DNA of 64,000 bases from Absidia repens (taxonomy: Eukaryota; Mucoromycota; Mucoromycetes; Mucorales; Cunninghamellaceae): positions 558,001-622,000 of the forward strand of contig MCGE01000013.1 in the NCBI GenBank assembly GCA_002105175.1, written 5' to 3'. Numbering within the stretch: position 1 is the first letter of the stretch; every line of letters starts with the position of its first letter. Below the pieces are notes generated by a model, which searched no databases, was not told the origin of the DNA, and saw only the letters and a program-made list of their open reading frames with translations. A program made the translations under genes and the position numbers. Below, piece by piece: positions 44,416 to 56,796 of this stretch.

Positions 44416-47400
44416 TCAATCATCAAATAAACTACTAAAGGTCTTCCTAACATCACGATTTGCCCGGAAGCTATCCGTAGTAGGAGATCTTGCTGCCAGA
44501 AAAGCATTAGTCAAATCACGCGGGCCTTCTGTATTGGAGAGTCCGTCAGCATCAGCATCACCATCACCATCAACGTCAGCGTCACCGCTGCCATGTTCAT
44601 GATCATGATGAAGTACGTCACGAGCACTTCCTGTTCTTTGAGGCCGAGGAGACTTGTGTCCAATGATTTTTCGTGCCACTGACCGGGCGGGAGAGACGGC
44701 GATTCCTAGATTACGAGTCGATCTTGGTCTTGGTGGGGTTTTTGCAACCGATGCCATGTTGTTTGAGAACCTTGATTGGAGGTCATTGATAAGGCTGATA
44801 TTATCGATTGTATCCCTACTGTTGTCGCTATTGCTTTTAGTCGCTTGTGGAGTCATTGATATACCGAATTCTCTTGCCATTCGCGTCCGTGGAGTAGTAG
44901 GTGAGGTGTGTTCCCGTTTCCGCATCACCACTGTTGTTGTTTCCGTTGTTGTTTTCCGTCTGGCAGAGCCTATTAAAAAAAACAATCATTCAATTTATAT
45001 CATATAAATCAACATTATTTTTTATAGGCGGAGGAGTCACTTACGTTTTGGAGACATGATACTCTTGGTAAAGCTTCCAGCACGTCGGAAAGTAGGTCTG
45101 CCGCTGTTGCCTGGTTTTGGTTTGCTAGTATGATCCGATTCTACCACCGTTTGTTGCTGTTTTGCTTTGGCGTTGACTGCCCTACCCATTATAATCTCAC
45201 GTTTCATAAAGGGAAGAATAGGGAACATGGATTGTTTTCGCTTGGATGCTGCAGAGGACGAGCCGGATTCCAACGGTCGCTGAAGGGGAATGGAGTGTTT
45301 GCTGTTGATAGATTCTTGATTATCGCGAGGTGGTGTCGTTACCCAATCCGCTGCCATAGTTTCCCCAGAAGAGTCACCCCGCATACGCATTTCCAGTAAT
45401 GTTTTTCGTCGCTTGTTCGGTGTCGGAAATGCATCATCCAAATCATCCTTGTCATTGTCCTTGTCGATTTTTTCCCGTAGCTTCCCAATCAAATTTGGAA
45501 GGGTTTTCTTGAAACTAAGAAAAACGGTGTATAAGATACATGTTTGATGTCGAGAAATATAAATATATAATTACCATTTATCCAAATTGCCACAAAATTG
45601 ATGAATATATATATCGGCCGGGTCCAATCGTTTTGCAGAGTGTTCAGCCGCATCCGCATCCTTTTCTTGTAAAAAGCTGACTACATTTGACACTTGTTCC
45701 CAAATAAACATTCGATCAAAGTAAATTTCCAGTTGTTCCTCAGGGTTTTCACTTGCCAAATTGGTGGCGGTTGATTTAAGATCCAATCCATTCCCCCGCC
45801 GTTTTTTCTTTTTGACGCCGATGATGCCTTCTCTTGTTTCGCATCGCCTTTTTGTTGCTTGATTAATTGAATAGCTGCTAATAAGAAGACCATTTGAAGT
45901 TTGGCACTAGTACATAGGGTAGACACTAGTTAATATTTTTGCTTGTTTTGTTCCTATGTGTATGTAGTTGCTTACTCTTTTATTTTGAGTGCTTTGAATG
46001 ACAGCTCTTCATTTTCAGTATTTCGCCCATAATTGCTCCTAACACCAGAAAGCCAACTTGAGAAGCAAATAAGTTCTTGTTCACTCCCTTGTTCGGTATC
46101 AGTTTTCATCATGGCGGGAATCTTGGTTCGATGTTTCTCGTCAAATTCTGAGGAAAGCATGGTCACAGATTGTAAAGAAGCCAACACTATGGATATCTAT
46201 TGAGAAAAGAACGTTTAACATATTGTTTTCCATTGCAGCCCATTTCGCCCTGATTGACTTGCCTCGATTTTGTTTGGGTTTTCTAGGTTTGATATATGAT
46301 TGACATAAGAGAGAAGTACGGTCATTGATTCTAACAGAGTGTACTACGAAGGGGAGTGTTTAAAAAAGTATTAGGGAATGTTCAAACCTAAAAACGTTCA
46401 TTTCCGCTTTCTATTTACCTTTGTGGTATATAAAGTGTCAAGATAAAGGTCCTGGAGAGCTTGAGTAAATTCATCAATTGTATCGGGCATAGTGTTGGTT
46501 GAGGAATCTCCAGATGATTCTACGGGCTTGATTTCCGTTGGAAGATCACCATTGGTCCTGGGTTCACTACGATCAGCCAGGGATATTTTGCTAAAGAATC
46601 AATAAACCTATTAGTTTGGGCACCATCGAAACACCCCCTTTCTATTAATTACCTAGATTGTCCATGTATAAGTGCATCGACACAAGGAGGGAGATCCATC
46701 ATGAGTTCAACGTTCGGACGACCTTTGGTTGCAGCTGTTTTATCTAAATCATGCAAGACAGATGGACTGGTGCTGACTTTCAAAAAATCAATAATATTGG
46801 ATCCAAGAGGCGCAGGACACGGGGGAAGGCTGATATCTTCATTCTTCTCTGGCAGTAGCAGATGATACGATGTAATAAAATCTTCTTCTTTCTTAGTGGA
46901 CAAGAGTGAGAGAGAAGCGCAACCACCAATGATAGATTCGACTAAGGCCAATTGAGTAACAGATTCATTTGACGAGCAGAGTTTGACGATGAGTACCAGT
47001 TGATGATCTTGCAATGAATGGACCAGGCTCGAGAAGCCAATACCCGAAGACCATAGAATATAAATGTTTTCACCAGGGGTTTCTATCCATTCCAGTTTGA
47101 TTTTGTCTACCGAGATAAACGAGACGATTTCCATTGATTCCACAGTATCAAATAGAGTATTAGCTGGCGGTTTTGTTGTGTGATGGGGATGTGACAAGCT
47201 GTTCCTATTACAATTACAGCCATTATAGCAAAAAAATGAGTTTCACATATGCATACACTTATTGGCCTTTGATTTCTTGACGAATAAAGATTATTACCTT
47301 CCTAATGACCTGGCATATATTTGAAAGCAATCTAAAAATAATAGTAATAACGATAATAATTGAAAGATGAGTTGACATACAATTAAAAATGGCAGTGTGG

Positions 47401-48548
47401 TTCTTACCTTGGCGATTAACTCTCGAGATCAAATGGCCTGACCAATCTGGGGAATCGGCTTTTTTGTTGTCGTTGTTGTCATCATGCGGCACCATTTTTT
47501 TTCCTTGTTGGCAACGCACCATTGGTAATTTCAATTCCGGGACAGGATCCATGAGTTTATTTCGATAATGGTTGAAAAGTGTACCAAAGGAAAGTCCAAA
47601 ATGTTCATAATCATATTCAAGTAGGGATTCATCGATAAGGTGACCACCAAACATCTGCATAATAGCATCAAATCCAGTACGTATAAAAGTATCCATTTCC
47701 TTGAACAAACAGTGAAAAGAGAAGACTGTCAATACAATATCATCATAGAATGAGATAGATAAAATTTGATGGTTTACCTTTGGTGCTCTTGAGCTTGCCT
47801 TGTCAATCCAATTAATCGAGATTTGATTTGTCGCATAGCCATCCCAGATCCATCGTTTGAGTTCATCCGCCATTTTTTGCATAGTATCATAAGCGTCAAT
47901 CAGTTCCCCTTGCGAAGTCAGTTTTGTTTGAATGGTTTTCTTGACATGATGACCTTCCATATAATGGTGGAGACCAGAAAGTGTATGAGGACGATGAGAA
48001 AGGATATACATATAGTTGTTAAGAACCACAGGTTGATGCCGTCGATGATGACCTCCGCCAGTTTTCGTTGAGTTCCTAACGCGCTGTGACCGAGGTGAAG
48101 CTCCCAAGAGATCAATATCCTTCCACTGAAAATCCGTCAACGTTTGCATGAGCGTTTCTTTGAGATTAGAAAAGCAAGAATCACTTGTACCGTTCGATTT
48201 GTTGATAATAGATTGATCGCCATTGCCCTGTGCTGTTGTTGCTGCTTTGATACGTTCATGGTCAACCTTTGCGCGCAGTTCCTTGACAAAATCATGAATC
48301 GAGTGCGTAGAGATAGGGTAAAAGCGTCTATTCGACATGGTGATAGAGGTGCTGTTGGTATTGAAGAAACGGAAGCCCCAGGTGATACGATCATCCACAG
48401 CATCGACATAGTAGAGCAAGATGCGAACCACCAAAGCCTGAAGACTGGCAATGGCCGATTCATCCAACGTAGTGGCTTCTACAAATGGTAAAGTGTCCAC
48501 AAGGAATACAATATGTGGTGGTCGTTTGCTGAGTCGGGTGCCGCTCAT
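44416..48548 (-). CDS. TICRR: Treslin/TICRR (Sld3-like) DNA replication initiation protein
   Basis: Factor expected to help CDK-dependent loading of Cdc45 at origins. The start is the ATG at 48546-48548 (MSGTRLSKRPPHIVFLVDTL); an in-frame non-ATG extension was rejected. Exon 1 is 48548-47778; about ten exons give roughly 1,150 residues. The N-terminal ~400 residues follow vertebrate Treslin segment by segment: a vWA-like strand HIVFLVDTLPF, ITWGFRFFNT, LMQTLTDFQW, YILSHRPHTL, ISINWIDKA and a later GISLV-type beta region. The Sld3/Treslin helical domain is in the middle (KLQMVFLLAAIQLIKQ, CGNLDKW). The C-terminal third is disordered and basic with many TP/SP sites (PPRPRS, TSPTTPRTRM, SPARSVARK), suitable for CDK phosphorylation and TopBP1/Dpb11 binding. 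Minus-strand AATAAA is at 44347-44352. Downstream exon edges are approximate. Confidence 0.75.
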
Positions 48549-49019
48549 AAGATCATGGAAGTATATATGAAGAAGAGAGAGCAACCGCGACAGCAAAGTC
48601 CAGAAAGAAAAATATACATTTGAAACAGCGATGCGCGAATATTTTTTTCGTTTTTATGTGGACTGTAAACCTTTGCACTCAGAAAAAATTATCCCCACTG
48701 GAAAGCCCAGTCCTCCCCTTCTCTGGAAAAGCATGCCCCCGTTGGAATATCTATCCTACACTTTTAGTTGTCTATAAATCAGGCAGCCACAAAAACCATA
48801 ATATGAAGCATGTAACCAACACCTACCGACTCACCGAAGCACCGAAGCACAATCAAAATTCCACGCCGCACTTGTAACGAAATAGCAATTTCTTTTGACA
48901 TGTTAAAAAAAAGAGTAGTTTATTGATATAACAAAAAGAATGCAAAATACTAAATTAATGATGATAGTAATAAACTAAGCTAATAAACCTCTTCCCACCG
49001 GCCCCACATTTTGATCGTT
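48549..49019. other. intergenic between Treslin-like and Rrn5-like genes
   Basis: Promoter side of the Treslin-like gene and 3' flank of the Rrn5-like gene, both minus strand. Nothing else is recognised. Confidence 0.5.
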
Positions 49020-49313
49020 CTAATTTGTTATGTAATGGTATAATTCTTGTTCGTGTGCGCGTTCTTCATATTGCATCATCATTTCATCGTCCGAGCGTTG
49101 CTCCATATTATTATCACCGTTGCTGTCATTGCTGCTGTTGATGTTGTTGATGTTGTTGATGTTGTTAACCTTGGTGGCGATGTCACCATTATTATCAGAA
49201 TCGGAATCACTTGAGCTTACTTCGTAAAGCGAGCCATCATCAGAGTCAACCAGTTGTTCATCATCACTACCATTCATATCAGAATCAAGATCATCCTCGC
49301 TCCCAGAGCTAAG

Positions 49314-49352
<39 letters not shown>

Positions 49353-50711
49353 GCTTTCAGAGCCAGTGTCTTCGCTATAGCTATCACCTACAACAAATCC
49401 AAGGCCATCTTCATCACTTTCCGAATCAATGTCCTCTTCATCCCCATCACCAAGTCCCTGTTTGTTGACTACCACATCCATATTGACATCATCACCATCA
49501 CCATTGTCGTAATAACCATGTAGTGCAGTTTCAATGTCTGATTTGTCTATATCACACTTTTTTTTAAAAAAAAAAATCAGAAAAGAAGGTTCCCTCCATT
49601 TCCAAATAAAACATTTTCACTTACATCTGATTTGGAGGTATCGTCCTCGGTGAGTGAATTCCGCCGCCGTCGACGACGTCGTTTATGGGCCAAAATCACG
49701 CCTTTCATCAAGTCTGCCACAAATTTTCGCACGAGTCGATACAGTACGGTTTGCGTTTCCATGGTCATTGTGGGAGTTGTCCAATGCTTGGTTCGATTCC
49801 TACATATATCAAAAAAAAGAACAGTGCATAATGATCAGTCACCCGGTTTTTTCTATTTTTTGCCCTGACTGACTTACCTTGCTGCCCACTCATAAAGAAG
49901 TGACGGATCAATGAGTTCTTGTGCTTCTGACATTTCATGATCCATGGCCAGCTGAACGGGAAACGCGTGGAGTGGTGAATGTTTGTCGACTGATCGATGA
50001 TAATGATCCAACACTATCGCTTCTTTGTCCAGGACGGCGGATAAATGTTGTGCTTGTTGTTCCTCAAATGCAATCCATGCTGGGGACATTTCGTAGGCGA
50101 AAGGGGCTGTGTTGTTGATATTTGCGGCACGGGCATCTATTTTTTTTTTTATATATAAAAATATATAACAGTAAATTGAGTACCATTGGCTTACTAGTTC
50201 CTACTACAGCTGTTCTATAATAACTTTCATATGTATTACCTTGAGGCATGGGCTGATCTTCGGAACCTTCCTGGAGTTGACTAATGTAGAGTTGCACCTG
50301 ATAGATAGTTTTGGAGGGTCCGATACGTTGTTGAATGGCGGCGGGATCATGAGGACCACATTTATCCAACGCTGAAAAGAATCGTCGTTTTTCCATAGGG
50401 CTCCAAAAATAGCCTTCCACATACGAGGCCTGAAAGGTATCACTGGTGAATCCATGTTCAATCTCGTTGACGGCGTCAGCCCATAAGCGATGGTATCGAT
50501 AGATCATTTGGTCGACCCTGATTGCCGGTGATGGCAACCACCATTCAAAAAGAAAGTCCTTAAGCGGTGGTACTTTGGAAGGCGGGCAATAAGGTTGCGG
50601 TGGATCCGATGGAATGAACCCAACAAAGGTATAGAATAGCGCATTGTTAGTCGACGGCGGTAGTATGGGTCGACGCTTGAGGTGTTTGTATTTTTTCCTG
50701 GGCGTCCCCAT
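49020..50711 (-). CDS. RRN5: SANT-domain protein, Rrn5-like (Pol I upstream activation factor subunit)
   Basis: Exons 50711-50240, 50136-49878, 49799-49625 and 49556-49020 sum to 480 residues. The N-terminus is basic (GTPRKKYKHLKRRP). A SANT/Myb-like unit lies at about residues 105-150: YFWSPMEKRRFFSALDKCG, then DPAAIQQRI, SKTIYQVQLYISQL. Right after it comes MSPAWIAFEEQQAQHLS, a W-x3-E-E helix that follows SANT in Rrn5 proteins. Residues 290-302 have an Arg run (HKRRRRRRR). The C-terminal 170 residues are extremely acidic, with 13 consecutive Asp at about 49317-49355. The SANT-plus-WxxxEE layout supports Rrn5 or a related chromatin protein; the identity is inferred, not certain. The start is the ATG at 50709-50711, with a longer non-ATG frame rejected. 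Confidence 0.6.
49317..49355 (-). repeat. poly-Asp coding repeat
   Basis: Thirteen Asp codons (GAT; ATC units on the plus strand) in the acidic tail of the Rrn5-like gene. Confidence 0.9.
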
Positions 50712-51054
50712 AATATTTAAAAGACCAAGAGTAAAAGAGACAGAGAAAACAGCAAAAAAAAAAATCTGTGAATGATTCAATCCCCGTCCGCTGGTTCCCT
50801 TCTGCTGTAGCCTCACTGTTATCCATTCCACTGCCGCTTTCTTTTTTTTGCCCAGTCTCCCAGTGGCAATGAACAACAGAGATAAAGGAAGTGTTTTCTG
50901 ATACTCTTTTATTTGATAAGATATGTAAGCTACAACTAAATAATAATGATATAATAATAATAATATATAAATAAAAAAATAAGAGGAAAAGGAGGCCGTT
51001 TTTTTCCTATTCTAACTAACGAAGTATTCCACAAAAATTAAAAGAGAAAGACGC
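50712..51054. other. short intergenic region
   Basis: Promoter side of the Rrn5-like gene and 3' flank of the PhoD-like gene (both minus strand), AT-rich with TTTATT near 50910. No gene is seen. Confidence 0.5.
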
Positions 51055-53900
51055 CTAAGGACGATGTTGAGGCATGACAAAGCCACCAGGACCAGCATTA
51101 TCAGGTGGAGGAGCCTGATAATGCGATGATTGCTGCTGATGTTGTTGTTGTTGTTGCTGATAGCCCGTATCGCCCGATCCAGGGAAAGCGTCTTTGTATT
51201 GATAGCCAGCGCCCGAAGAAAGAAGGTGGTTTTTACCTTGAGTATGCAAATGGTACCCAGCTTGACCAAACACCAATTTAGGAACATCCAACAAATACCC
51301 CATGGTGCCCTTCTTGCCCACTTCCTTTTCGGCTTGAATCCAGAAATTGATTTTGCCAGTCGACTCGTCATAGTACCCAGCACAATAGTTTCGGCATCCC
51401 ATCAGTTTTTTGTTTTGGCGCTACATAAAAAAAAACACTTTTGAGTTCGTACGTTTCGTAAGCAAACAAAAAAAAAAAAAAAGCTTACTGTATTTCCATT
51501 GGGAGATTTCTTAAAAATATTGTACATTTTTTCTTCAGTGTTGCCATTGAACGTGATATAAGACGAATTTTGATTTAAAATCGTCAACAAAGCCTGAGGA
51601 GGTGGCCTATATAACAAAACAGAGAGAAGTTAGAATATACCGATATATAAAGTTATCATACCCCACCCCACACCCAGAACTTACACATTAACAATAGCAC
51701 TGGAGATGATTTGCACCATGAAGTAAGGATCACCTTCTTCCTTTTCTTTCATATCCTTCGAGTAGAGTTTACCAGCACCACAACAATGCACCTATTATAA
51801 TAAATACATATACAATAAATTCACTGAGCTTTCTGATCACAGTCCTTTATACTTACATCGCCACCAAGAAAAGATACTCGCACAGATTTTTGTCGAGCAT
51901 ATTGTTGCAAATTTTCAATCAATCGTTTGCGTTCCACTAAATGATTGCCTGCCGTCCAATCTAGAAAAAAAAAAAAAAAAAAAGAAAGGGATGAGAATCA
52001 CCATCATACTCCACCATACGCATTTTCTTCTTTGTTGGTTTCTGAATAACTTACGGTCATTCATATCATCCAAAAGTTCAGGATCACCATTCCACTTGTT
52101 CAAACTACCACTGATAGCATCCCCAAGGGCTCCTGTTTTCCCAGCCAGCGTCGCCAAATTGAATCCTGCTGCACCGTCCATGGCTTTTTCGAACAGAGTC
52201 AAACGTGGATAAATCAGAGGGACACCTATAAAATAAAACAAAACAAAAATAAAAATAAAAAAAAACATGAGTCTCCTCATCACAATTACCTATTTTTTTC
52301 TTCCTGTGTATCAAATGGCTTTACCTGTAGCAATTAGCAAATGTTTTACTGTACTTGGTAAGCGAGTATGAAGTGCATTGAGAACAATATCATAAGTCTT
52401 GGGTTGACAAATATCATGCTTGGTACGTTCACCACGGCAATCCAATGACAGAATCCCAATATCAGGTCCAAGGGTGGTGACCACACTGTTACAGGCAGGT
52501 TTTGTACCACGAATCAAGCCATGACGTTCCGCCAATTCCACCGTCGTATGGTGTTGGAAAAGATAATAAAATCGACATGCGTATCTAAAGAGAGCTAAAA
52601 ACAAAACAAAACAAAAATGAGTTTATAGATGTATATATATATGTGTGTGTGAATAAAACTTACTTGTAAAACAATGGGCATTTTGCATTTCAGTAGGATA
52701 CGAACCATAACCGTCGATAATATCCTAGCAACAACCAACCAATTTAAAAACAAAGAGTCAGTTAGTAACAAACATTCATCCGATTCCGTCTGCCCCTGCC
52801 TCTTTATCCACTTTTTTACTTACATGATCATCCCACATATTGATGGACGGAATCGAGGCAAAGGCCTTCGCAACCCAAGGGTTTTTTTGTTTCCTGAAGA
52901 AAAAAAGAAAAAACGATGGGGCATTAGTCTCATTTTATGCACATCTTCTCTCCCCTCAACTGGTCTGTTGTTATTGCGCTTACCCAAAGTTATCCACATA
53001 ATTGTTGAAGTAAAAGTGTTCCATACCATCGATCATTTTGGGCGGCAATGTCATGGCGAGGCGTTTCTTTGGATCCTTTTCATCGTTCCATGGTTGCATA
53101 AAGTCCTCCTTGATGATTTTATCTTGATAAAGCTGATCTCCACCACCAATCAAGACATGGAAGGGCATGACCTGATGACGATCCAACACATCTTGCCAAA
53201 GGGGATGATCGTTGCCACCGAATTTATCCTTGATATCTTGGGGAATGTCCGAGAAGCCATTACACGAATAAAACATAAATCGCATCGATTCTTGGATGGC
53301 TGGTAAATAGAAATCATGCGTCTGACCGGGCAAGCTGGGCGTGGAATACAAGACATGTTGGGGTTGTGTTGTCAATGGCAAGTTGAGTTCGTATCGCCAG
53401 AAATGGTAGTGGTGACGGAAACTGTCCAAACGTTCGGCGTGGCATTCAAGGACTTGACTGCGTCCAGACACATCCGATTTGAGTTCAACACGTAGCGGCG
53501 GGGCATGTGTTTCGTTCGACACAATCAAGCACGACCCGCGCCACATCCGGGCATGGTAATCCGTATCAATGTATCGAAGTAAGGGCCCACACACCACTTC
53601 CGTTGGCCCTGATTGTCGATGAAGTACTTGTTCTTTCAAATCAGATAAATGAGGTCGATGAATACTGTGTCCACCGAGATGGAAACTGCCATGTTGCTGC
53701 ATTGGCTGAGGATGAGGATGAGGATGATGCTGTTGTTGTTGTTGTTGTTGATAATGACCAGAATGGAGATTCATCTGCTCTAGGTTCATATCGTTGGGTG
53801 ACCCATAACCCTGATGGACAGGAGCATTGGTATTTTCAGGGGCACCATAACCCTGAGCTGAAGGATAGTGCGCTGGAGGAGGAGGGGAATAAGGATTCAT
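51055..53900 (-). CDS. PhoD-like phosphatase domain protein
   Basis: Predicted metal-dependent phosphoesterase of the fungal PhoD-like group. ATG at 53898-53900. About nine exons give roughly 735 residues. The first ~100 residues are Pro/Gln/His-rich with repeated HQGYG/GYGSP motifs. The catalytic domain shows GPLLRYIDTD, MPFHVLIGGGDQLYQD, HFYFNNYVDNFG, NMWDDHDIIDGYGSYP (DDHD metal ligands), LGPDIGILSLDCRGERT and VSFLGGDVHCCGAGK (GGDVH metal ligands), the usual order for PhoD-like enzymes. The C-terminal part is a beta-rich extension (YDESTGKINFWIQAEKEVG) with a Gln-rich tail. There is no signal peptide or membrane helix, so a cytosolic role is likely. Exon edges beyond the first are approximate. 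Confidence 0.88.
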
Positions 53901-54621
53901 TGTAAGAAAATACAAAAGGAGTGGGAAAGAAAAAAGGAAGAGAAAAAAAATTGTACCTTGCCAAAAAAAAAAAAAAAAAAGAGGTTATTTCGGCTGCTTG
54001 GGTGGGAGTGACAATCTGGACTTGAATTGGATTTTTATAGCTGGCTTCGCACAATCCATAATAACAAACCAACCAGTAATATTTCGTTTACAACTAAGAG
54101 AGCCGAGCTAAATAATGGAAGTCAATGATTTGATATAAAGTACGTATGATGATCATCATCCTACCATCAAGAAAAAAAAAAAAATCCACTAGTGATTTCA
54201 TCCAATCCGCCATCTTTCATTTAATGTGCCACCTTTGGTTGATTTTCAGTTTGCGTCGCACGAACCATTAACCCTAAAACGGGGTAAAACACAGTGTCTG
54301 TGTAATCCAGGTACTGTATTTTCTTTTTCTTTGCAAATGGGTACTGTGTATATCTTAGAAAAAAACAGAATCATGAGTACAAGTCATTTCACATATCACA
54401 TACTGTATCACATGTCCTATTTCTTTTTCTTTTTCTTTTTTTTTCAGTCATTTCATATTCATTTGTAATAAAAAAAATAATAGTCAATTTTATTTAAAAT
54501 AAAATAACATGGATAAATCATCTAAATAAAGACAAAACTAAAATACTAATCACTACTATATGAAGAAACAACTATGTAAACTATGTACAATAAATAATAC
54601 TAATAATAAAGGTTCCATCTA
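53901..54621. other. intergenic between PhoD-like and LRR genes
   Basis: Promoter side of the PhoD-like gene and 3' flank of the LRR gene (TTTATT at about 54489). It includes A and T runs (about 53959-53978, 54422-54443). No gene is seen. Confidence 0.55.
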
Positions 54622-56796
54622 TCAATCTTGTTCACTACCACCAGCAGCTGCGACCCACCAATCATGTTCTTCTTGCTCAGCACTGGACCGGAGGATGGGT
54701 TGCGACTCGGCACGGTGGACAGACACTTTAGACTTTTGCTTGCCGTGGAGCCAACATTTGGTAGAGCAGAAGCGCACGCGGTGCACTACGGCCGGATGGC
54801 CACCGTAACTTTTGACCTGGACAGACGTCAGCCATTCATTGACAAACGGCGCTTGGCAATAGACACACCGTCGGTTGTTGTTGTTGGAGAGATCGTTGGC
54901 CAAATGTGGAGGAATCATGTGCAAAGGAATCGTCTTGAGGTTGTTGGTGCAAGATAGGATCACACGGGTCGCTAATTCACGCAGCGATGGCAATAACATA
55001 TTGGTAGTGGGTGCCATTTCTTGCTCCTCTTCATCATCATCATCATCATCGTCACCACCATTACCATCCATGATTGCAGGACTATCATCGTCATCATCAT
55101 CATCATCGTCATCATCAACATCAACCATCATTGCCTCCATCAATAAGGATCTTGAAAACATCATATCGTCATCGGCACTTGCAGTAGAGTCAGGTGTACC
55201 TGTGGGTGATGGTGGGGTAAGTTGTCGGTCACGCCTCGATCCCTGCACATTCAATTGTTGCGCCATATATGATAATTCCCGATCAATCAATGCATCGCCA
55301 TCATCATTATTGTTGTTGTTGTTGTTGCCAGAATTAGCGTCGTCATCGTCCTCGTCGTAAAATACTAGTGGTGACTTGATATTGGATGAAGAGGTGGAAG
55401 GTGTAGGTGCAGGTGTGGCCAAGTAAACTGAATTGGTTATAGGTGGAGGTATAAATTCAGATCCAACCAAAGACACATTGGAAGATTGTTGTTGTTGAGT
55501 GGTGGTAGTGGATCGTGAAGTCGATGGTGAGCCTAAGCATCCATTTCCCTGAGGTCCACATTGATGAAGAAGTCGTCGTTGTCGCTGATGACGTGGTGAA
55601 GGAGAGGGTGGTGGTGATACATACCCATAATACGAGGAAGAAGTGATGGGCAAGGCACGCATGGTCATTTTTTTCAAAAGTTGAGCATAGGCATCCGAAG
55701 GATTGGTACGATCATCATCACAGTGGCCAGGGAGAGTCAGTGGGTTTCCAGTGATCAACAAGGTAGTTTTCATCATGCGTTCCAAAATATCAGCAGGCAT
55801 AATACATAACAAGTTTTCGGAAATGTCCAATAACTCCAAATGTTCGAGATCTACCAAGTTCGCAGGTAAAGTGGTCAAATGATTTTTGCTGACATTGAGG
55901 GTTTTCAAGCGCCAGCAGGCACGGCCAAGACTTGCGGGTAAGGAATCCAATTGGTTGCGAGATACGTTGAGGTGGATCAACGATGGAATGGTAAGTTGGG
56001 TTGGGAGTGTCGATAGTTGGTTGCATGAGAGATCCAATTCTTCCAGACAGGGCATGGCGATGATGGTTTCGGGTATCCTGGTCAATAAATTGCCACCATA
56101 ATAAACGGAGCCCAACTGCAAATGACGCATGTGTTTCCATTGAGCCACATTCGGGGTCAAGTAATCGATCCTATTGCCAGCAACGGACAGGGTGACTAGA
56201 AGGGGGAGTTGTGAGGGTAATTCATCCGGAATGGTATAAAGTTGGTTCTGGGATAAGAGCAGGACCTCTAAGTGCGTCAGGTGGTATAATTCCGTGGTGG
56301 GGAGGTGGGTCAGCAGATTTGACGATGCATTGAGAGTGCGCAACTGAGTAAGTTGGCCGATTTCTGACGGTAATGAAGTGAGTTTGTTGCGTGATATATC
56401 CAGTTCAGTGAGTCCATCAAACCAGTTTTGATATTGTTGGTGCTTCAGTAAGGGGGCAAGGGGTGTGGCTGTTGAGCCGGCGGAACCGAGTTGTTTTGCG
56501 AGGTCAGCCGTGGTCAGGTTTTTCCGTCGTAACATAAGCAGCCCCGCACCATGAATATCCTTGTGGTTGCGCTGTATCTTGACGTTGCCTTTGGATTCCT
56601 TCTTTCGCTGACGGTGTTTTTGTTTATTGGTGGCAAGCCGAATGTGGCCTCCTAAGGGTGCTAATGTAGGATCGTCAATACAAGATTCAATATCGGCAAT
56701 AGGTGAATGGGATGGCAACCAAGGTTGAACATGGTCATACTTGTCGGGAGGTAACACTCCAGTCAAGAGTTTCCCACCCAGTAAATTGGGTAACAT
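54622..56796 (-). CDS. leucine-rich repeat protein with C-terminal Cys-rich zinc-like module
   Basis: Single exon, 724 residues. Residues about 140-370 hold nine to ten short LRRs of the SHOC2/SDS22-like kind (LTELDISRNKLTSLPSEIG, LEELDLSCNQLSTLP, LKTLNVSKNHLTTLP). After a disordered middle with Asn and Asp runs (55037-55150), the C-terminus has CVYCQAPFVNEWLTSVQVKS and VRFCSTKCW: a CxxC and a CxxxC spaced to bind one zinc, around Trp and aromatic residues. No kinase, GTPase or cyclase domain is attached. I do not recognise a named fungal protein; a scaffold role is the likely guess for LRRs of this type. The absence of introns in a 2.2-kb CDS is unusual for this window. Confidence 0.75.
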   Translation of the reverse strand: MLPNLLGGKLLTGVLPPDKYDHVQPWLPSHSPIADIESCIDDPTLAPLGGHIRLATNKQKHRQRKKESKGNVKIQRNHKDIHGAGLLMLRRKNLTTADLAKQLGSAGSTATPLAPLLKHQQYQNWFDGLTELDISRNKLTSLPSEIGQLTQLRTLNASSNLLTHLPTTELYHLTHLEVLLLSQNQLYTIPDELPSQLPLLVTLSVAGNRIDYLTPNVAQWKHMRHLQLGSVYYGGNLLTRIPETIIAMPCLEELDLSCNQLSTLPTQLTIPSLIHLNVSRNQLDSLPASLGRACWRLKTLNVSKNHLTTLPANLVDLEHLELLDISENLLCIMPADILERMMKTTLLITGNPLTLPGHCDDDRTNPSDAYAQLLKKMTMRALPITSSSYYGYVSPPPSPSPRHQRQRRLLHQCGPQGNGCLGSPSTSRSTTTTQQQQSSNVSLVGSEFIPPPITNSVYLATPAPTPSTSSSNIKSPLVFYDEDDDDANSGNNNNNNNDDGDALIDRELSYMAQQLNVQGSRRDRQLTPPSPTGTPDSTASADDDMMFSRSLLMEAMMVDVDDDDDDDDDDDSPAIMDGNGGDDDDDDDEEEQEMAPTTNMLLPSLRELATRVILSCTNNLKTIPLHMIPPHLANDLSNNNNRRCVYCQAPFVNEWLTSVQVKSYGGHPAVVHRVRFCSTKCWLHGKQKSKVSVHRAESQPILRSSAEQEEHDWWVAAAGGSEQD
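55037..55150 (-). repeat. acidic coding repeats
   Basis: Two Asp runs (GAT; ATC units on the plus strand) in the LRR gene, separated by a short SPAIMDGNGG-like spacer. Confidence 0.8.
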
